45,834 bases of DNA from Anoxybacillus sp. (lineage in GTDB: Bacteria; Bacillota; Bacilli; Bacillales; Anoxybacillaceae): assembly GCF_023512315.1 (NCBI RefSeq), contig NZ_JAILZV010000004.1, positions 1 to 45,834 of the forward strand, written 5' to 3'. Position 1 is the first letter of the stretch; each line of letters begins with the position of its first letter. This document shows positions 1 to 9,563 of the stretch, in pieces. Made by a program: the position numbers and the translations under genes. The notes under the pieces are model-generated. The model was not told where the DNA came from. It searched no databases and saw only the letters and a program-made list of their open reading frames with translations.

Positions 1-260
1 GCAAATGTTGTCACAATTTCAAAATAAATCAATGCTTTTCCGCCAATTCGCCCAACCTTTTTTAAATCCCCCATATTGCCGATACCGATGACAACGGTAA
101 AGAAAATAATCGGCGCAATAACCATCTTAATGAGCTTAATAAACCCATCCGCTAATACTTTCAATTTTGTCCCAAATTCCGGAAACAGAAAACCGACAAC
201 AATCCCTAAAAGAATCCCCGTAATGACTTGGACGGTTAAATTTTTAAACGTGAACCTCAT
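1..260 (-). CDS. dctP: C4-dicarboxylate/glutamate:cation symporter, N-terminal part (cut by window edge)
   Basis: Only the first 86 codons are in the window. The start is the ATG at 258-260, preceded by a purine-rich GGAGAGAGGGAGAA ribosome site. The translation begins [12 protein letters not shown], followed by hydrophobic segments typical of the DctA/GltP sodium- or proton-dicarboxylate symporter family, including a stretch ending [12 protein letters not shown]. The family imports succinate, fumarate and malate across the cytoplasmic membrane. Linkage to DctB, DctS and DctR matches the Bacillus subtilis dct cluster (ydbE-H), where the two-component system activates this transporter. The name dctP follows that organism and rests mainly on context, since most of the protein is missing. 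Confidence 0.85.
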   Translation of the reverse strand, partial: MRFTFKNLTVQVITGILLGIVVGFLFPEFGTKLKVLADGFIKLIKMVIAPIIFFTVVIGIGNMGDLKKVGRIGGKALIYFEIVTTF

Positions 261-391
261 TTCTCCCTCTCTCCCCTTCGTTTTTTGATAACGCTTTCAA
301 CTTTAAACCCCTTTGCTGATTTTATCGTAACGAATGTTTTTAAAAATTTGAATATTATGTTACTAATGGTCATTTTGTTCATTTTGGTCTC

Positions 392-426
392 CAAAAAAAG
401 AAAGCTGAGCATCTTACTCAGCTTTC
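392..426 (-). terminator. Rho-independent terminator of dctB
   Basis: A perfect 10-bp stem, GAAAGCTGAG (400-409) with CTCAGCTTTC (417-426), is followed on the minus strand by a T-run (392-399). The dctB stop codon (414-416) lies in the loop. Confidence 0.85.
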
Positions 427-1451
427 TTGATTTGCTGCAAAAGCTTACTCCCGAATTCCCGCTCAAATTCGTCATATAAAGGAGAGAATTTTTGTTTCCA
501 CGCTTCCCGCTCCGCGTTCGTTAATTCGTACACATGAATTCGTGGATTTTGCTTTATTTTCGCTAGTTCTTCTTCGTTTTGTTTTCTCGATTGTTTTAAA
601 TTCCAAGCGGTCGTTTCTTGCATTGCTTCTGTAATTTTTTGTTGTATATCTTTCGGCAGCTTCTCCCAAAAGTGTTTGTTTACGATGACTGCATACCCAA
701 GGTAGCCATGATTACTAATCGTTAAATATGGCTGAAACTGATAAAAATTTTTCGAATAAATATTTGAGATCGTATTTTCTTGCCCATCAAATTCATGTTT
801 TTCTAATGATTCATACACACGATCAAACGGCACAACAATTGGCTTCGCCCCTAAAAGCTGAAATTGCTTTTCGATTATTTCACTCGGCATGACACGAAAT
901 TTCAATCCGGAAAAATCATTTGGCTCGATAAGCAGACGGCGGTTGCTCGTCATTTGCTTAAAGCCATTCCCCCATAACGCTAATCCTTTCATCCCTTTTT
1001 TCTCTAACATCGCTAATAAATGTTTTCCTATGTTCCCCGTAAACACCTGTTCCACGTCATCGTAGTTTTCAAAAATAAACGGCAAATCGAATACTTGCCA
1101 TTCTGGGAGTAATTGCGTCACTTTAGATACGGATGGGGCAATCATTTGAATGTCTCCACGCAAAAGCGCGTCGATTTCTTCATCATCCGAATAAAGCGAA
1201 CCATTCGGAAACACTTCCACTTTGACGCGGCCATTTGTTTTCTCCTCGACAAGCTCTGCGAATTTTTGTGCCGCCAACCCTTTCGGTGTGTTTTCCGCTA
1301 CGACATGGCTAAAGTAAATAACGATTTGCTGATGCAATCCTTTTTGCTCCTCATCGTACACGATTTGGTCAGATGTTTGTTTTTGCCCAACAAACATCAC
1401 CACGCCTACTATGACAAACAACATTCCATTGACGAACCACCATTTTTTCAT
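414..1451 (-). CDS. dctB: TRAP-type C4-dicarboxylate binding protein DctB
   Basis: 345 aa. The first ~25 residues are one hydrophobic segment after KK, with no lipobox cysteine, so it is either a signal peptide or an anchor. The rest matches the DctP/TRAP solute-binding fold: an early segment AENTPKGLAAQKFAELVEE, then a central FRVMPSEIIEKQFQLLGAKP containing the arginine that usually binds the carboxylate. In B. subtilis DctB is a co-sensor that signals dicarboxylate to DctS and does not feed a TRAP permease. The absence here of any TRAP permease and the divergent dctS gene support the same role. Transcribed away from dctSR, with its own terminator. Confidence 0.88.
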   Translation of the reverse strand: MKKWWFVNGMLFVIVGVVMFVGQKQTSDQIVYDEEQKGLHQQIVIYFSHVVAENTPKGLAAQKFAELVEEKTNGRVKVEVFPNGSLYSDDEEIDALLRGDIQMIAPSVSKVTQLLPEWQVFDLPFIFENYDDVEQVFTGNIGKHLLAMLEKKGMKGLALWGNGFKQMTSNRRLLIEPNDFSGLKFRVMPSEIIEKQFQLLGAKPIVVPFDRVYESLEKHEFDGQENTISNIYSKNFYQFQPYLTISNHGYLGYAVIVNKHFWEKLPKDIQQKITEAMQETTAWNLKQSRKQNEEELAKIKQNPRIHVYELTNAEREAWKQKFSPLYDEFEREFGSKLLQQIKKAE

Positions 1452-1487
1452 TTCCCTACACCACTTAACGATTGATTTAAGAAAATT

Positions 1488-1516
1488 CTAACACACAAAA
1501 AAAGAAATGTTAAAAT
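1488..1516 (+). promoter_or_regulatory. Candidate sigma-A promoter of dctSR
   Basis: CTAACA (1488-1493) and TAAAAT (1511-1516) are separated by 17 bp, upstream of the dctS start at 1548. The -35 match is only 4 of 6. The 96-bp gap between dctB and dctS must also hold the divergent dctB promoter. Confidence 0.4.
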
Positions 1517-1547
1517 AGAAAGAGAACGATTGGCCGAGGGAGAAAGA

Positions 1548-3125
1548 ATGAAACGTTTATCGATTCGTTGGAAAATTACTGCGCTTATTTTCTTTATTGT
1601 TAGCTTCTCGCTGTTACTCGGAGGGCTCATTATCGTCGGGAACTTTATGCATACAAAAGAAGACGAGCTAAAGCAACGGGCACTGTTAACAGCCCGTACC
1701 GTGGCTGAGCTTCCAGAAATTAAACAAAAAATAACAGGAACAAAGAAAGAACGAGACAAAATCAATCCGATTGTCGAACGGTTACGCGTCATTCACGGTG
1801 CTACTTACATTACCGTTCTTGATATGCATAAAATTCGTCTTTCTCACCCTGTCAAAGAGATGATAGGGAAACGTTCGAACAGTGCAGATGAGGGGCCAGC
1901 GTTTGCGGAACACACCTATACCTCGAAAGCACGCGGGGAAATCGGTACGGTCATCCGCGCCTTTGTTCCGGTAATGGATGATAACCATAACCAAATTGGG
2001 GTTGTCATTGCTGCATACCTCCTTCCTAGCTTTATTCAAGTGCTTCTATCATTAAAAGCGGAAGTTTTAGTGACCACAGGCCTTTCTTTGTTATTTGGTG
2101 GCTTTGGTGCATGGCAATTGGCTTCCCATATTAAGCAGCAAATGTTTCAACTGGAGCCACATGAAATTGCAAAATTACTAGTGGAACGGACAGAAACATT
2201 TAATGCCATGCACGAAGGAGTTATTGCGATTGATACAGACGAACGTATTACTATTTTTAATGACAAAGCGAAAACGATGCTTGATGTAACAGAAGATGTC
2301 GTTGGTAAACCTATTCGTGAAGTTCTTCCTGATACTCATTTGCCAGAAATTTTACAAATAAACAAACCGATTTATAATAAAGAATTACAAATTCGCAATT
2401 TAACGATTTTAAGCAATCGCATCCCGATTCACATCAACGGAAAAACAGTAGGAGCGGTCGCTATTTTCCAAGACCAGACGGAAGTAAAAAAACTGGCAGA
2501 AGAGCTAACAGGGGTAAAAGCGTTCGTCAGCGCTCTTCGTGTACAGTCACATGAATATATGAACAAACTCCATACAATCGCTGGGCTCATTCAACTAGGA
2601 CATAAAGAAAAGGCGCTAGAATATGTGTTTCAAGTGACCGCTGAACAAGAAGAAATCATTCGCTTTTTAAGCAAAAATATTAAAAATGAAAGCATTTCTG
2701 GCCTTCTGTTAAGCAAAATTAGCCGTGGAAAAGAACTAGGGATTACTGTAACGATTGATCGTCATAGCCAATTGCACCAATTCCCAAAATCTTTAGATCA
2801 TCACGATTTCGTCGTAATTCTTGGCAATTTAATTGAGAATGCCTTTGATTCGTTTCAAACGGTGGTCGATCGCCCGAAAGAAGTGTACATTAGCATCGAA
2901 CAAACGGATGACATTTTATCGCTATCCGTCGAAGATAACGGCTGCGGCATGGATGAATCGGTACAAGCTCGCATGTTCGATGAAGGATTTTCTACCAAAA
3001 AAACAGCAGGACGCGGCATTGGCTTATATTTAATCAAACAAATTGTCGAGAAAGGGAAAGGGAACATTCATGTCGAGTCGGAAAAAGGAAAAGGAACGAT
3101 TTTTACCATTACATTTGAAATGTGA
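1548..3125 (+). CDS. dctS: DcuS/CitA-type sensor histidine kinase DctS
   Basis: 525 aa from the ATG at 1548, which has the ribosome site GAGGGAGAAAG. An upstream in-frame TTG at 1530 has no such site. Order of parts: TM1 (about 10-32), an extracytoplasmic sensor domain of ~130 residues, TM2 (about 165-190), a PAS domain (about 205-310), an H-box with SHEYMNKLHTIAGLI (phosphoaccepting His), an N-box with NLIENAFDS, and G-boxes DNGCGMDES and GRGIGLYL. This layout is that of the CitA/DcuS kinases that sense C4-dicarboxylates or citrate. The stop is 11 nt before dctR, so the two genes form one transcription unit. Confidence 0.9.
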   Translation: MKRLSIRWKITALIFFIVSFSLLLGGLIIVGNFMHTKEDELKQRALLTARTVAELPEIKQKITGTKKERDKINPIVERLRVIHGATYITVLDMHKIRLSHPVKEMIGKRSNSADEGPAFAEHTYTSKARGEIGTVIRAFVPVMDDNHNQIGVVIAAYLLPSFIQVLLSLKAEVLVTTGLSLLFGGFGAWQLASHIKQQMFQLEPHEIAKLLVERTETFNAMHEGVIAIDTDERITIFNDKAKTMLDVTEDVVGKPIREVLPDTHLPEILQINKPIYNKELQIRNLTILSNRIPIHINGKTVGAVAIFQDQTEVKKLAEELTGVKAFVSALRVQSHEYMNKLHTIAGLIQLGHKEKALEYVFQVTAEQEEIIRFLSKNIKNESISGLLLSKISRGKELGITVTIDRHSQLHQFPKSLDHHDFVVILGNLIENAFDSFQTVVDRPKEVYISIEQTDDILSLSVEDNGCGMDESVQARMFDEGFSTKKTAGRGIGLYLIKQIVEKGKGNIHVESEKGKGTIFTITFEM

Positions 3126-3136
3126 GGAGATGGGAC

Positions 3137-3808
3137 ATGTATAAAGTGGTATTAATCGAAGATGATCCAATGGTACAAGAAGTAAATCGCCAATTTATCG
3201 AACAAGTCCCTCCATTTCGTGTCATCGGCATCGCCGCTAATGGCGTGCAAGGAATGGAGATGGTTCGCAACCTTCGACCTGATTTAGTAATTATTGATAT
3301 TTACATGCCTCTAAAAGACGGGCTTGAAACAATCCAAGCTATCCGAACAGAAAAGCTCGAAGTAGACGTCATTGTCATTACTGCTGCCAACGATATAGAA
3401 ACGGTTCGGCGCACGTTGCAAAACGGAGCTTTTGATTATATGATGAAACCGTTTAAATTTGAACGGCTAAAACAATCACTGGAGCATTACCACACGTTCC
3501 GGCAAACATTAAAGGCAAAAGAAAAGGTTACCCAAAAAGAGTTAGACACCCTTTTACAGTCCAACGAAAAAGAGGAGCGGGCCGAGCTTCCGAAAGGGTT
3601 GAACGACATTACCTTACAAAAAATTGTCGACTTTTTGCACCAACAAACAAATCCTGTTTCTGCGGAAGAAGTCGCAGAAGGGGTCGGCATTGCTCGCGTC
3701 ACTGCTCGGAGGTATTTAGAGTATTTAGAGAAACAACAAAAAGTGCAACTTGACGTTCAATATGGCGGTGTCGGTAGACCGGTGAACCGTTATATCAAAC
3801 GACCATAA
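3137..3808 (+). CDS. dctR: CitB/DcuR-type response regulator DctR
   Basis: 223 aa. The ATG at 3137 follows GAGGAGATGG. A GTG at 3122 in the same frame overlaps the dctS stop and is less likely. The N-terminal receiver domain has the acidic pair EDD, the phosphoacceptor Asp in LVIIDIYMP, the Thr/Ser site in VITAAND, and the Lys in MMKPFKF. The C-terminal helix-turn-helix (VSAEEVAEGVGIARVTARRY) is typical of the CitB family. Expected to activate the dicarboxylate symporter gene at the left edge. Confidence 0.9.
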   Translation: MYKVVLIEDDPMVQEVNRQFIEQVPPFRVIGIAANGVQGMEMVRNLRPDLVIIDIYMPLKDGLETIQAIRTEKLEVDVIVITAANDIETVRRTLQNGAFDYMMKPFKFERLKQSLEHYHTFRQTLKAKEKVTQKELDTLLQSNEKEERAELPKGLNDITLQKIVDFLHQQTNPVSAEEVAEGVGIARVTARRYLEYLEKQQKVQLDVQYGGVGRPVNRYIKRP

Positions 3809-3910
3809 TTTTACGGGAGCTCTATCTTTTGATAATATAGATGTAACATTTCTTTTCTCATCTCGACTAATCGTGTAAACACGTTTTGCCACAACAAAGG
3901 AGGTTTTTGG

Positions 3911-4600
3911 ATGAAACCGTTATACAAAGCGGCGGCTGTGTCTATATTGGGGCTTTCGCTCTTATCAGGATGCGGTGCACAACAAGACGTAGCGAAAACG
4001 CTGCCAAGCAAACAAGCAGAAAAACAAAGCAATGAACAGCCCAATACTCCGCCGGCTAACCAACAAGAACAAACTACAAAAATTCGTTTGTTAGAAAAAA
4101 AATTGACCTATACCCGAAACGGGAAAACATATGAAGAAATGGCTTATTTAAAAACGAGCGAAAACCAGTCATTCTCCCTTTATGTTCTTGAAGGATGGGA
4201 ATTAGAAGCGGAAGAACCGAACGCAGATGTGCTTTTAAAAGATGATTCGTTCGTCCGCATTCGCTTACTTCATCCAGAAGGGGGAGAAATGGACTACGGA
4301 AAAACGGTCGAAGAACAAGCAAAGGCTGTTTCTACTGATGCGGTGCGCCAATCCACAGATAATTTACAAGGATTATTGCATGACGCTGTTTGGTATAAAG
4401 CTTACACGAACGACACCGCAGTCAATGTCATGTGGCTTAAAGGAACTGTCCCAATGATTGTTAACATCCAAACACCGCGCGACCAAGAAGTGCTCGAACC
4501 GATTTTCGCAATGCTCTCGACTATCGAAAAAACAGAGGTGACAAAGCCAAACGAAACCTCAAGCAACCCCGACGAACCAACGAGCTCTGATGCGCAATAA
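3911..4600 (+). CDS. Predicted lipoprotein of unknown function
   Basis: 229 aa with a clear type II signal peptide: MKPLYKAA, a hydrophobic core, and lipobox LLSGC with Cys21 as the lipid anchor. A Gln/Asn/Pro-rich linker (about 25-60) follows, then a compact globular domain (about 60-200) and an acidic, Ser/Thr/Pro-rich tail. The ribosome site AAAGGAGG sits just before the ATG. The protein is probably anchored to the outer face of the membrane. No enzymatic motif was recognised. It stands alone between dctR and the opposing kinase gene, and its own terminator follows. Confidence 0.75.
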   Translation: MKPLYKAAAVSILGLSLLSGCGAQQDVAKTLPSKQAEKQSNEQPNTPPANQQEQTTKIRLLEKKLTYTRNGKTYEEMAYLKTSENQSFSLYVLEGWELEAEEPNADVLLKDDSFVRIRLLHPEGGEMDYGKTVEEQAKAVSTDAVRQSTDNLQGLLHDAVWYKAYTNDTAVNVMWLKGTVPMIVNIQTPRDQEVLEPIFAMLSTIEKTEVTKPNETSSNPDEPTSSDAQ

Positions 4601-4627
4601 GGCTGTCGAGTCAGACAGCCTATTTTG
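4601..4627 (+). terminator. Rho-independent terminator of the lipoprotein gene
   Basis: GGCTGTC (4601-4607) pairs with GACAGCC (4614-4620), followed by TATTTTGTATTTT. It lies between convergent genes. Confidence 0.8.
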
Positions 4628-4640
4628 TATTTTCGATTGC

Positions 4641-5873
4641 TCACATCAATACGTTACGTGGCTTCGGAAAAATAAGCTCAAATACCGTCCCTTCTCCTAA
4701 CCGGCTATGCACTTTCACTTTGCCATGGTGCTTATCGATAATCCACTTCGCAATCGAAAGACCTAGTCCAGCGCCATCTGTTTTTGTGCGGGCTTTGTCG
4801 CCTTGATAAAAGCGGTCAAATATTTTTGGAATCTCTTCTTCTGCCATCCCAATTCCATTATCTTGTACTTTAAGGATGATGGAGGAGGCACTCTGTTCAC
4901 ATGTAAGAGAAATTTTCCCTCCTTCTTCCGTATACTTCATCGCATTATCTAGCAAAATGATTAAAAGCTGATGCATTCGTTCCTTATCTCCTACGAAGAA
5001 AATCGGGGATGCTGCCTCTACGGCAATTTCCTTCTGTTGATAGATAGCAATTTCTTTGTAATGATTAGCAATCTCTTTCATTAATTCATCGAGGCGGAAA
5101 ACTTCCCTTTTCAGTTCTATTTGATTGGAATCCGATCGCGCGAGCGTAAGCAAATGAGTTACTAGTTTAGAAAGACGCCGGCATTCTTTCGCAATCACAG
5201 AAATATCGACAATTTTCTCTTCGATCGTCGCTGTTGGGGAGCGAAACAACAAATCGGTCTTTGCCTGAATGACTGACAACGGCGTGCGAAGTTCATGTGA
5301 AGCATCTGATACAAATTGCTGTTGTTTTTGCCATGCGTGCTGGATTGGCACAAGCGCACGCCCTGCAAGAAAATACCCAGCAGCTACTGCCCCAACAATC
5401 GCTAACGCACATCCTGTAATCATAATCATTAACAATTTCCCCATCATTTCCTTTTCAGAATTGACGTTCCGCAACAGTTGAACCGTAACATTTCCAGCGT
5501 TCGTTCCTACCTTTAGCGCAATCGTACGAAAATATAATGGGCCGATTTCTACGTCATACAATTCCCCCCATTTTTTCGGCCGAATAGCATTCTCTACTTT
5601 TTGAAAAACCATCGTTCCCGGATTCGCTTCCATCATCTCTCCATTTTTGTTCCAGATGATAATAAATAACCGCGGATCACGTAAAAATGGAACTAACCGA
5701 TCTAATGACTCCCCTTGCTGAATATGTTCTGACAACCGCAATAACGACCGGTCGACATCGCGATACAGTCGGTGATCCATATAAGAATAGAGTGCTATCC
5801 CAAACATACTAATAAAAACAGCAAACACAATAGAGTTTAAAAGTGTCAGTTGAATGCGGGTACGCCAAAACAT
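4641..5873 (-). CDS. Membrane sensor histidine kinase (OmpR-partner type)
   Basis: 410 aa. TM1 is about 10-30, followed by an extracytoplasmic loop of ~120 residues and TM2 at about 148-170 (a Gly/Ala-rich MIMITGCALAIVGAVAAGYF stretch). The HisKA H-box contains SDASHELRTPLSVIQ. The ATPase domain has N-box LLDNAMKYTEEGG, G1 box DNGIGMAEEEI, F-box FDRFYQGD and G2 box GAGLGLSIAK. It lies 11 nt after the response regulator gene with ribosome site AGGAGAG. The neighbouring efflux genes suggest it senses envelope or drug stress and controls them; this is inferred from context. Confidence 0.88.
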   Translation of the reverse strand: MFWRTRIQLTLLNSIVFAVFISMFGIALYSYMDHRLYRDVDRSLLRLSEHIQQGESLDRLVPFLRDPRLFIIIWNKNGEMMEANPGTMVFQKVENAIRPKKWGELYDVEIGPLYFRTIALKVGTNAGNVTVQLLRNVNSEKEMMGKLLMIMITGCALAIVGAVAAGYFLAGRALVPIQHAWQKQQQFVSDASHELRTPLSVIQAKTDLLFRSPTATIEEKIVDISVIAKECRRLSKLVTHLLTLARSDSNQIELKREVFRLDELMKEIANHYKEIAIYQQKEIAVEAASPIFFVGDKERMHQLLIILLDNAMKYTEEGGKISLTCEQSASSIILKVQDNGIGMAEEEIPKIFDRFYQGDKARTKTDGAGLGLSIAKWIIDKHHGKVKVHSRLGEGTVFELIFPKPRNVLM

Positions 5874-5884
5874 CGTCTTCTCTC

Positions 5885-6556
5885 CTATTCGTCCGAAAGC
5901 ATATAGCCAATCCCGCGGACAGTTTTAATGTTTGCATGATAACCGAACGGTTCTAACTTTTTACGCAGCTGGTGGACAAATACTTCGACAATCGCAATCG
6001 TCGCCTCTGAGTCAAATCCCCACACTCGATCGTAAATTTGTTCTTTTGTTAAAATCGCACCCTTGTTCTGAATAAAATACTCTAATAATTCATATTGTTT
6101 CACCGTTAATTTGACTGGCTGGCCGTCTACGATGATCTCTCTTTCCTTTCCCAATAGCTCTATTCCCCCATAGCGAATGGTTTGATTCATTGTTAATCCG
6201 CCACTTCGTCGTAATAACGCGCGAATGCGCGCCTTTAATTCTGGTGCTTGAAACGGTTTGACTAAATAATCATCCCCACCAAAATCTAACCCTTTGACCC
6301 GGTCTTCAAGAGAATCTTTCGCCGTTAAAAATAAAACCGGTGTCTTTATTTCTTCCTTGCGAATGTGTTGAACAATCTCAAACCCGTCGACTCCTGGTAA
6401 CATGACATCCAATATAATTGCATCATAAATATTATGCAGCGCCAAAAACAAGCCCTCTTCTCCATTCGTTGTATAATCCACTGTAAATTCATCAGCTAAA
6501 ATTTCAACTATTGCCTGCAATAAATCAACATGATCTTCGACCACTAATAAGCGCAT
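5885..6556 (-). CDS. OmpR/PhoB-family response regulator
   Basis: 223 aa starting MRLLVVEDHVDLLQ. The receiver domain has the phosphoacceptor Asp in AIILDVMLPG and the Lys in DDYLVKPFQAPEL. The C-terminal winged helix ends in the family signature VRGIGYMLS. The ribosome site GAAGGAGGGAG precedes the ATG. It is the likely partner of the kinase encoded immediately downstream and lies downstream of the efflux genes on the same strand, behind a hairpin. Confidence 0.9.
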   Translation of the reverse strand: MRLLVVEDHVDLLQAIVEILADEFTVDYTTNGEEGLFLALHNIYDAIILDVMLPGVDGFEIVQHIRKEEIKTPVLFLTAKDSLEDRVKGLDFGGDDYLVKPFQAPELKARIRALLRRSGGLTMNQTIRYGGIELLGKEREIIVDGQPVKLTVKQYELLEYFIQNKGAILTKEQIYDRVWGFDSEATIAIVEVFVHQLRKKLEPFGYHANIKTVRGIGYMLSDE

Positions 6557-6581
6557 GTCTCTCCCTCCTTCTTTTCACTAT

Positions 6582-6617
6582 ACAGCAAAACAAAGCGACC
6601 GGAAAAGCCGATCGCTT
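6582..6617 (-). terminator. Terminator or attenuator between efflux genes and two-component genes
   Basis: AAGCGACCGG (6593-6602) pairs with CCGATCGCTT (6608-6617) apart from one mismatch. The minus strand continues TTGTTTTGC. It may let the regulator genes be expressed at a different level from the efflux genes. Confidence 0.6.
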
Positions 6618-6621
6618 CTTG

Positions 6622-7791
6622 TTATTCGTATCGAAGTGCCTGAATCGGATCGAGTTTTGCTGCTTTGCTTGCTGGAAACACGCCAAACACAACCCCAACC
6701 ACTAACGAAAAGAAAAACGCGATAAGCGAAACAGAAAAGGAATAGGAAATGGTAATGCCTGCCATAGCGGCTAGTAATTTTCCTCCAGCAAATCCAAGCA
6801 TGATACCAACGATGCCACCTAACGAACTTAGCACTATTGCTTCAATCAAAAATTGAAGCAAAATATCTCTCCGCTTCGCGCCAATCGCCTTGCGAATCCC
6901 AATTTCCCGCGTTCGTTCGGAAACAGAAACGAGCATAATATTCATAATTCCTATTCCTCCGACTAAAAGCGAAATACCAGCAATTCCGCCGAGCATCATT
7001 GTCATCGTATTCGTCACAGAACTCATCGTATCCATCAAATCTTTTTGGTTAAATACGCTATAACTATCTTGATGATTTGGAAACATATTCATTAAAACTC
7101 TTTGCACAAGCCCCATCACTTGATCTAGTTGATCTGCGCTTTTTCCTTGAATATAAAGCGTTTGAATATTAGTCGTTTTTATAACACGCTGGGCAGTAGA
7201 CAGCGGCATAACCATTACGTCATCGCCGTTTTGTCCTAACGAACCACCTTTCGAAGCTAACACCCCAACTACCTTAAAAGATGTTCCATTTATTTGTACA
7301 TATTTTCCGATAGGATTATCCATGCCAAATAACGTTTGCGCCGTATTTGCTCCTAATACTACTATTTTTTGTCGATACTCGACATCAATGTCTGATAAAA
7401 AACGACCTTGACTCACTTGCGCATCACGCACTGTTTGATAAGGAGCCGTTGTCCCCATCAACGCTACTTGCGTCGAGGTGTTTCCGTTTTTTGCAACGAC
7501 ACGACCTGATACAACAGGAGCAATAGCTTTAACTCCCTCTATTTTTTGAAATTTTTCGATGTTTTCTTGTGTTAATTTTACCACATCTGTATCCATCACA
7601 TTGACCGTTAATAAATTCGTTCCTAGGCGATTGATTTGATTCGTCACAGCCTCGCTCGTCCCTTGGCCAATCGAAATTAACACAATCACCGAGGAAACGC
7701 CAATAATGATTCCTAACATTGTTAAGAAAGAACGCAGTTTATTCCCTTGAATGCTGCGCAGCGCCATTTTAATCGATTGAAGGAATCCCAA
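6622..7791 (-). CDS. MacB-type ABC transporter permease
   Basis: About 389 aa. The favoured start is a TTG at 7791, 5 nt after AGAGGTGA, giving an N-terminus that reaches MALRSIQGNKLRSFLTMLG, the usual MacB-family beginning. The start overlaps the ATPase gene by 23 bp. TM1 lies at about 20-45, followed by a large extracytoplasmic MacB_PCD domain (about 50-250) and three C-terminal TM segments (FtsX-like domain) with SERTREIGIRKAIGAKRRDI between TM2 and TM3. With the ATPase and the adaptor it should form a three-part export system for a drug, peptide or lipid. Confidence 0.88.
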   Translation of the reverse strand: MGFLQSIKMALRSIQGNKLRSFLTMLGIIIGVSSVIVLISIGQGTSEAVTNQINRLGTNLLTVNVMDTDVVKLTQENIEKFQKIEGVKAIAPVVSGRVVAKNGNTSTQVALMGTTAPYQTVRDAQVSQGRFLSDIDVEYRQKIVVLGANTAQTLFGMDNPIGKYVQINGTSFKVVGVLASKGGSLGQNGDDVMVMPLSTAQRVIKTTNIQTLYIQGKSADQLDQVMGLVQRVLMNMFPNHQDSYSVFNQKDLMDTMSSVTNTMTMMLGGIAGISLLVGGIGIMNIMLVSVSERTREIGIRKAIGAKRRDILLQFLIEAIVLSSLGGIVGIMLGFAGGKLLAAMAGITISYSFSVSLIAFFFSLVVGVVFGVFPASKAAKLDPIQALRYE

Positions 7792-8479
7792 CGAAATCAC
7801 CTCTGCTTTCAGACAAACACCCATCTTGAATACGAACTATCCGTTTCGCTTGTTTTGCTACTTCCCAATCATGGGTAATGATAATAATCGTATGCCCTTG
7901 CTCGTTTAAATTTTTCATCATGTTAATAATTTCTTGGCTCGTTTTGCTGTCAAGCGCTCCTGTCGGTTCATCCGCAAGTAAAATAGGTGGATTGCCAACA
8001 AGCGCACGAGCGATGGCAACGCGTTGCTGCTGTCCACCTGAAAGCTGACTTGGCAAATGGTGTGCCCGATCGGCTAATCCGACTTTTTCTAAACACTCAT
8101 ACGCCATATTTTTTCGTTCTTTTGCCTTCGTTCCTCTATATAATAACGGAAGTTCTACGTTTTCTAGCGCGGTCAATCTAGAAAGTAAATTGAAATTTTG
8201 AAAAATAAATCCTATCTTTTCATTACGAACAACCGCCAGTTCGTTATCACTCATCTTTCCTATTTCCTTTCCATCAAGGAAATAGCGGCCAGAATCAGGA
8301 CGATCTAGACATCCGATCATGTTCATAAACGTCGATTTCCCAGAACCAGAAGGTCCAACAATGGCTAAAAACTCCCCCTTTTCGATTTGAAGAGAGACGT
8401 TTTGTAATGCCTTTACTACTTCTCCACCTAATGAATACGTCTTCGTCATATTTTGGATATCAATAATCGGTGCCGTCAT
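7769..8479 (-). CDS. ABC transporter ATPase, MacB/LolD type
   Basis: 236 aa. Walker A is GPSGSGKST, the Q-loop is FIFQNFNLL, the signature is [15 protein letters not shown], Walker B is [12 protein letters not shown] and the switch His is in [11 protein letters not shown]. The length and motifs fit the MacB/LolD/YknY group, whose partner permease is MacB-like as found downstream. A weak AGAGGGG ribosome site lies 12 nt before the ATG, 7 nt after the adaptor gene stop. Confidence 0.92.
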   Translation of the reverse strand: MTAPIIDIQNMTKTYSLGGEVVKALQNVSLQIEKGEFLAIVGPSGSGKSTFMNMIGCLDRPDSGRYFLDGKEIGKMSDNELAVVRNEKIGFIFQNFNLLSRLTALENVELPLLYRGTKAKERKNMAYECLEKVGLADRAHHLPSQLSGGQQQRVAIARALVGNPPILLADEPTGALDSKTSQEIINMMKNLNEQGHTIIIITHDWEVAKQAKRIVRIQDGCLSESRGDFVGIPSID

Positions 8480-8485
8480 CCTTTC

Positions 8486-9430
8486 TCATTCCCCTCTATT
8501 TATTGTACGATTTCCGTTGCCGGAATTAGAATTATTGAAACGACGCATTCCCCCCATCATCCCTCCAAACCGCATTTGTCCGTTATTCGTGTTCGTCACC
8601 TCGATTTTCGGAAGCTGCACAACTTCTCCTTCCGTCAACCCTTCCGTAATTTCTACATAATCTTCATTATGAATGCCCGTTTGAACGATTTGTCGCTTGA
8701 CCATTCTACTGTTACTAGCAGAATCTGTTGCTACTAATACAAATTTTTGCCCATTCACAGTATGCACCGCTTCCACAGGTACGTATAGGACGTTGTTTTT
8801 ACTTTCCACTAAAATACTAGCTTCTGCCGTCATTCCAACTTTTAGATTCGTTGGTTTGTCAATATGAACCGTTACATCAAATGTCGAAACACCGTTCGAT
8901 ACCGTTCCTTCGTTTGCAATTGCCGTTACTTTTCCTGTATATACCGTATCCGGAAATGCATTAACTTTTAGGCTAGCAGTCTGCCCAATTTTCACTTTTG
9001 GAACATCTAGTTCATCTACTTGAACGGTTACTTGCAAATCGTTGTAGTTTGTAATATGTGCAACCACTTGTCCAACAGTTACTCGTTCACCTGCTAACAC
9101 CCCGATTGACGTGACTGTCCCTGCTACAGGAGCAGTAATCGGGTCACTTCCATCTGTAAATGTGATTAATTCTTGTCCTTTTTTTACACTTTCTCCTTCC
9201 GTCACAAGCACTTCGTCAATCAGTTTGTTAGCTGTTGCCTTAACATCTTCACTCGTTACTGGCTGAACTGTCCCAGAGCCACTCACCTTCACCTCTAACT
9301 TTCCTCTTTGTACAGAAGCAGTAGGCACTTGCGTTACCGCTGTTTGCGCATTTCCCTTTTTAAAGAACCAAACACCTCCGCCAATAATAACAACCGCAAC
9401 AACTAGCCAAACTACCCATTTTTTCACCAT
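8486..9430 (-). CDS. HlyD/RND-type efflux adaptor subunit
   Basis: About 314 aa from the ATG at 9430, which follows GAGGAGGAATGC. A longer in-frame upstream extension has no ribosome site. The N-terminus is one membrane anchor (VVWLVVAVVIIGGGVWFF), followed by a biotinyl-lipoyl-like domain split around ITAPVAGTVTSIGVLAGERV, beta-barrel segments and a Gly/Asn/Arg-rich tail (NNSNSGNGNR). This is the layout of MacA/YknX-like adaptors of Gram-positive bacteria. It is the first gene of the adaptor-ATPase-permease series. Confidence 0.88.
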   Translation of the reverse strand: MVKKWVVWLVVAVVIIGGGVWFFKKGNAQTAVTQVPTASVQRGKLEVKVSGSGTVQPVTSEDVKATANKLIDEVLVTEGESVKKGQELITFTDGSDPITAPVAGTVTSIGVLAGERVTVGQVVAHITNYNDLQVTVQVDELDVPKVKIGQTASLKVNAFPDTVYTGKVTAIANEGTVSNGVSTFDVTVHIDKPTNLKVGMTAEASILVESKNNVLYVPVEAVHTVNGQKFVLVATDSASNSRMVKRQIVQTGIHNEDYVEITEGLTEGEVVQLPKIEVTNTNNGQMRFGGMMGGMRRFNNSNSGNGNRTINRGE

Positions 9431-9535
9431 GCATTCCTCCTCGCTATGTATTGAGCTATTTCTATTATGCAAAACCTTTCTTAAAAATTTCTTAACAAAA
9501 CAGCTGTGAGCAAATTTTTTCTCCCAGCCAAACAT

Positions 9536-9563
9536 GAAAAAACCCTCGCTCTACGCAAGGGTT
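9536..9563 (-). terminator. Rho-independent terminator of yhbH
   Basis: AACCCTCGC (9541-9549) pairs with GCAAGGGTT (9555-9563), one mismatch. On the minus strand the stem is followed by TTTTTTC. The stem overlaps the yhbH stop codon. Confidence 0.85.
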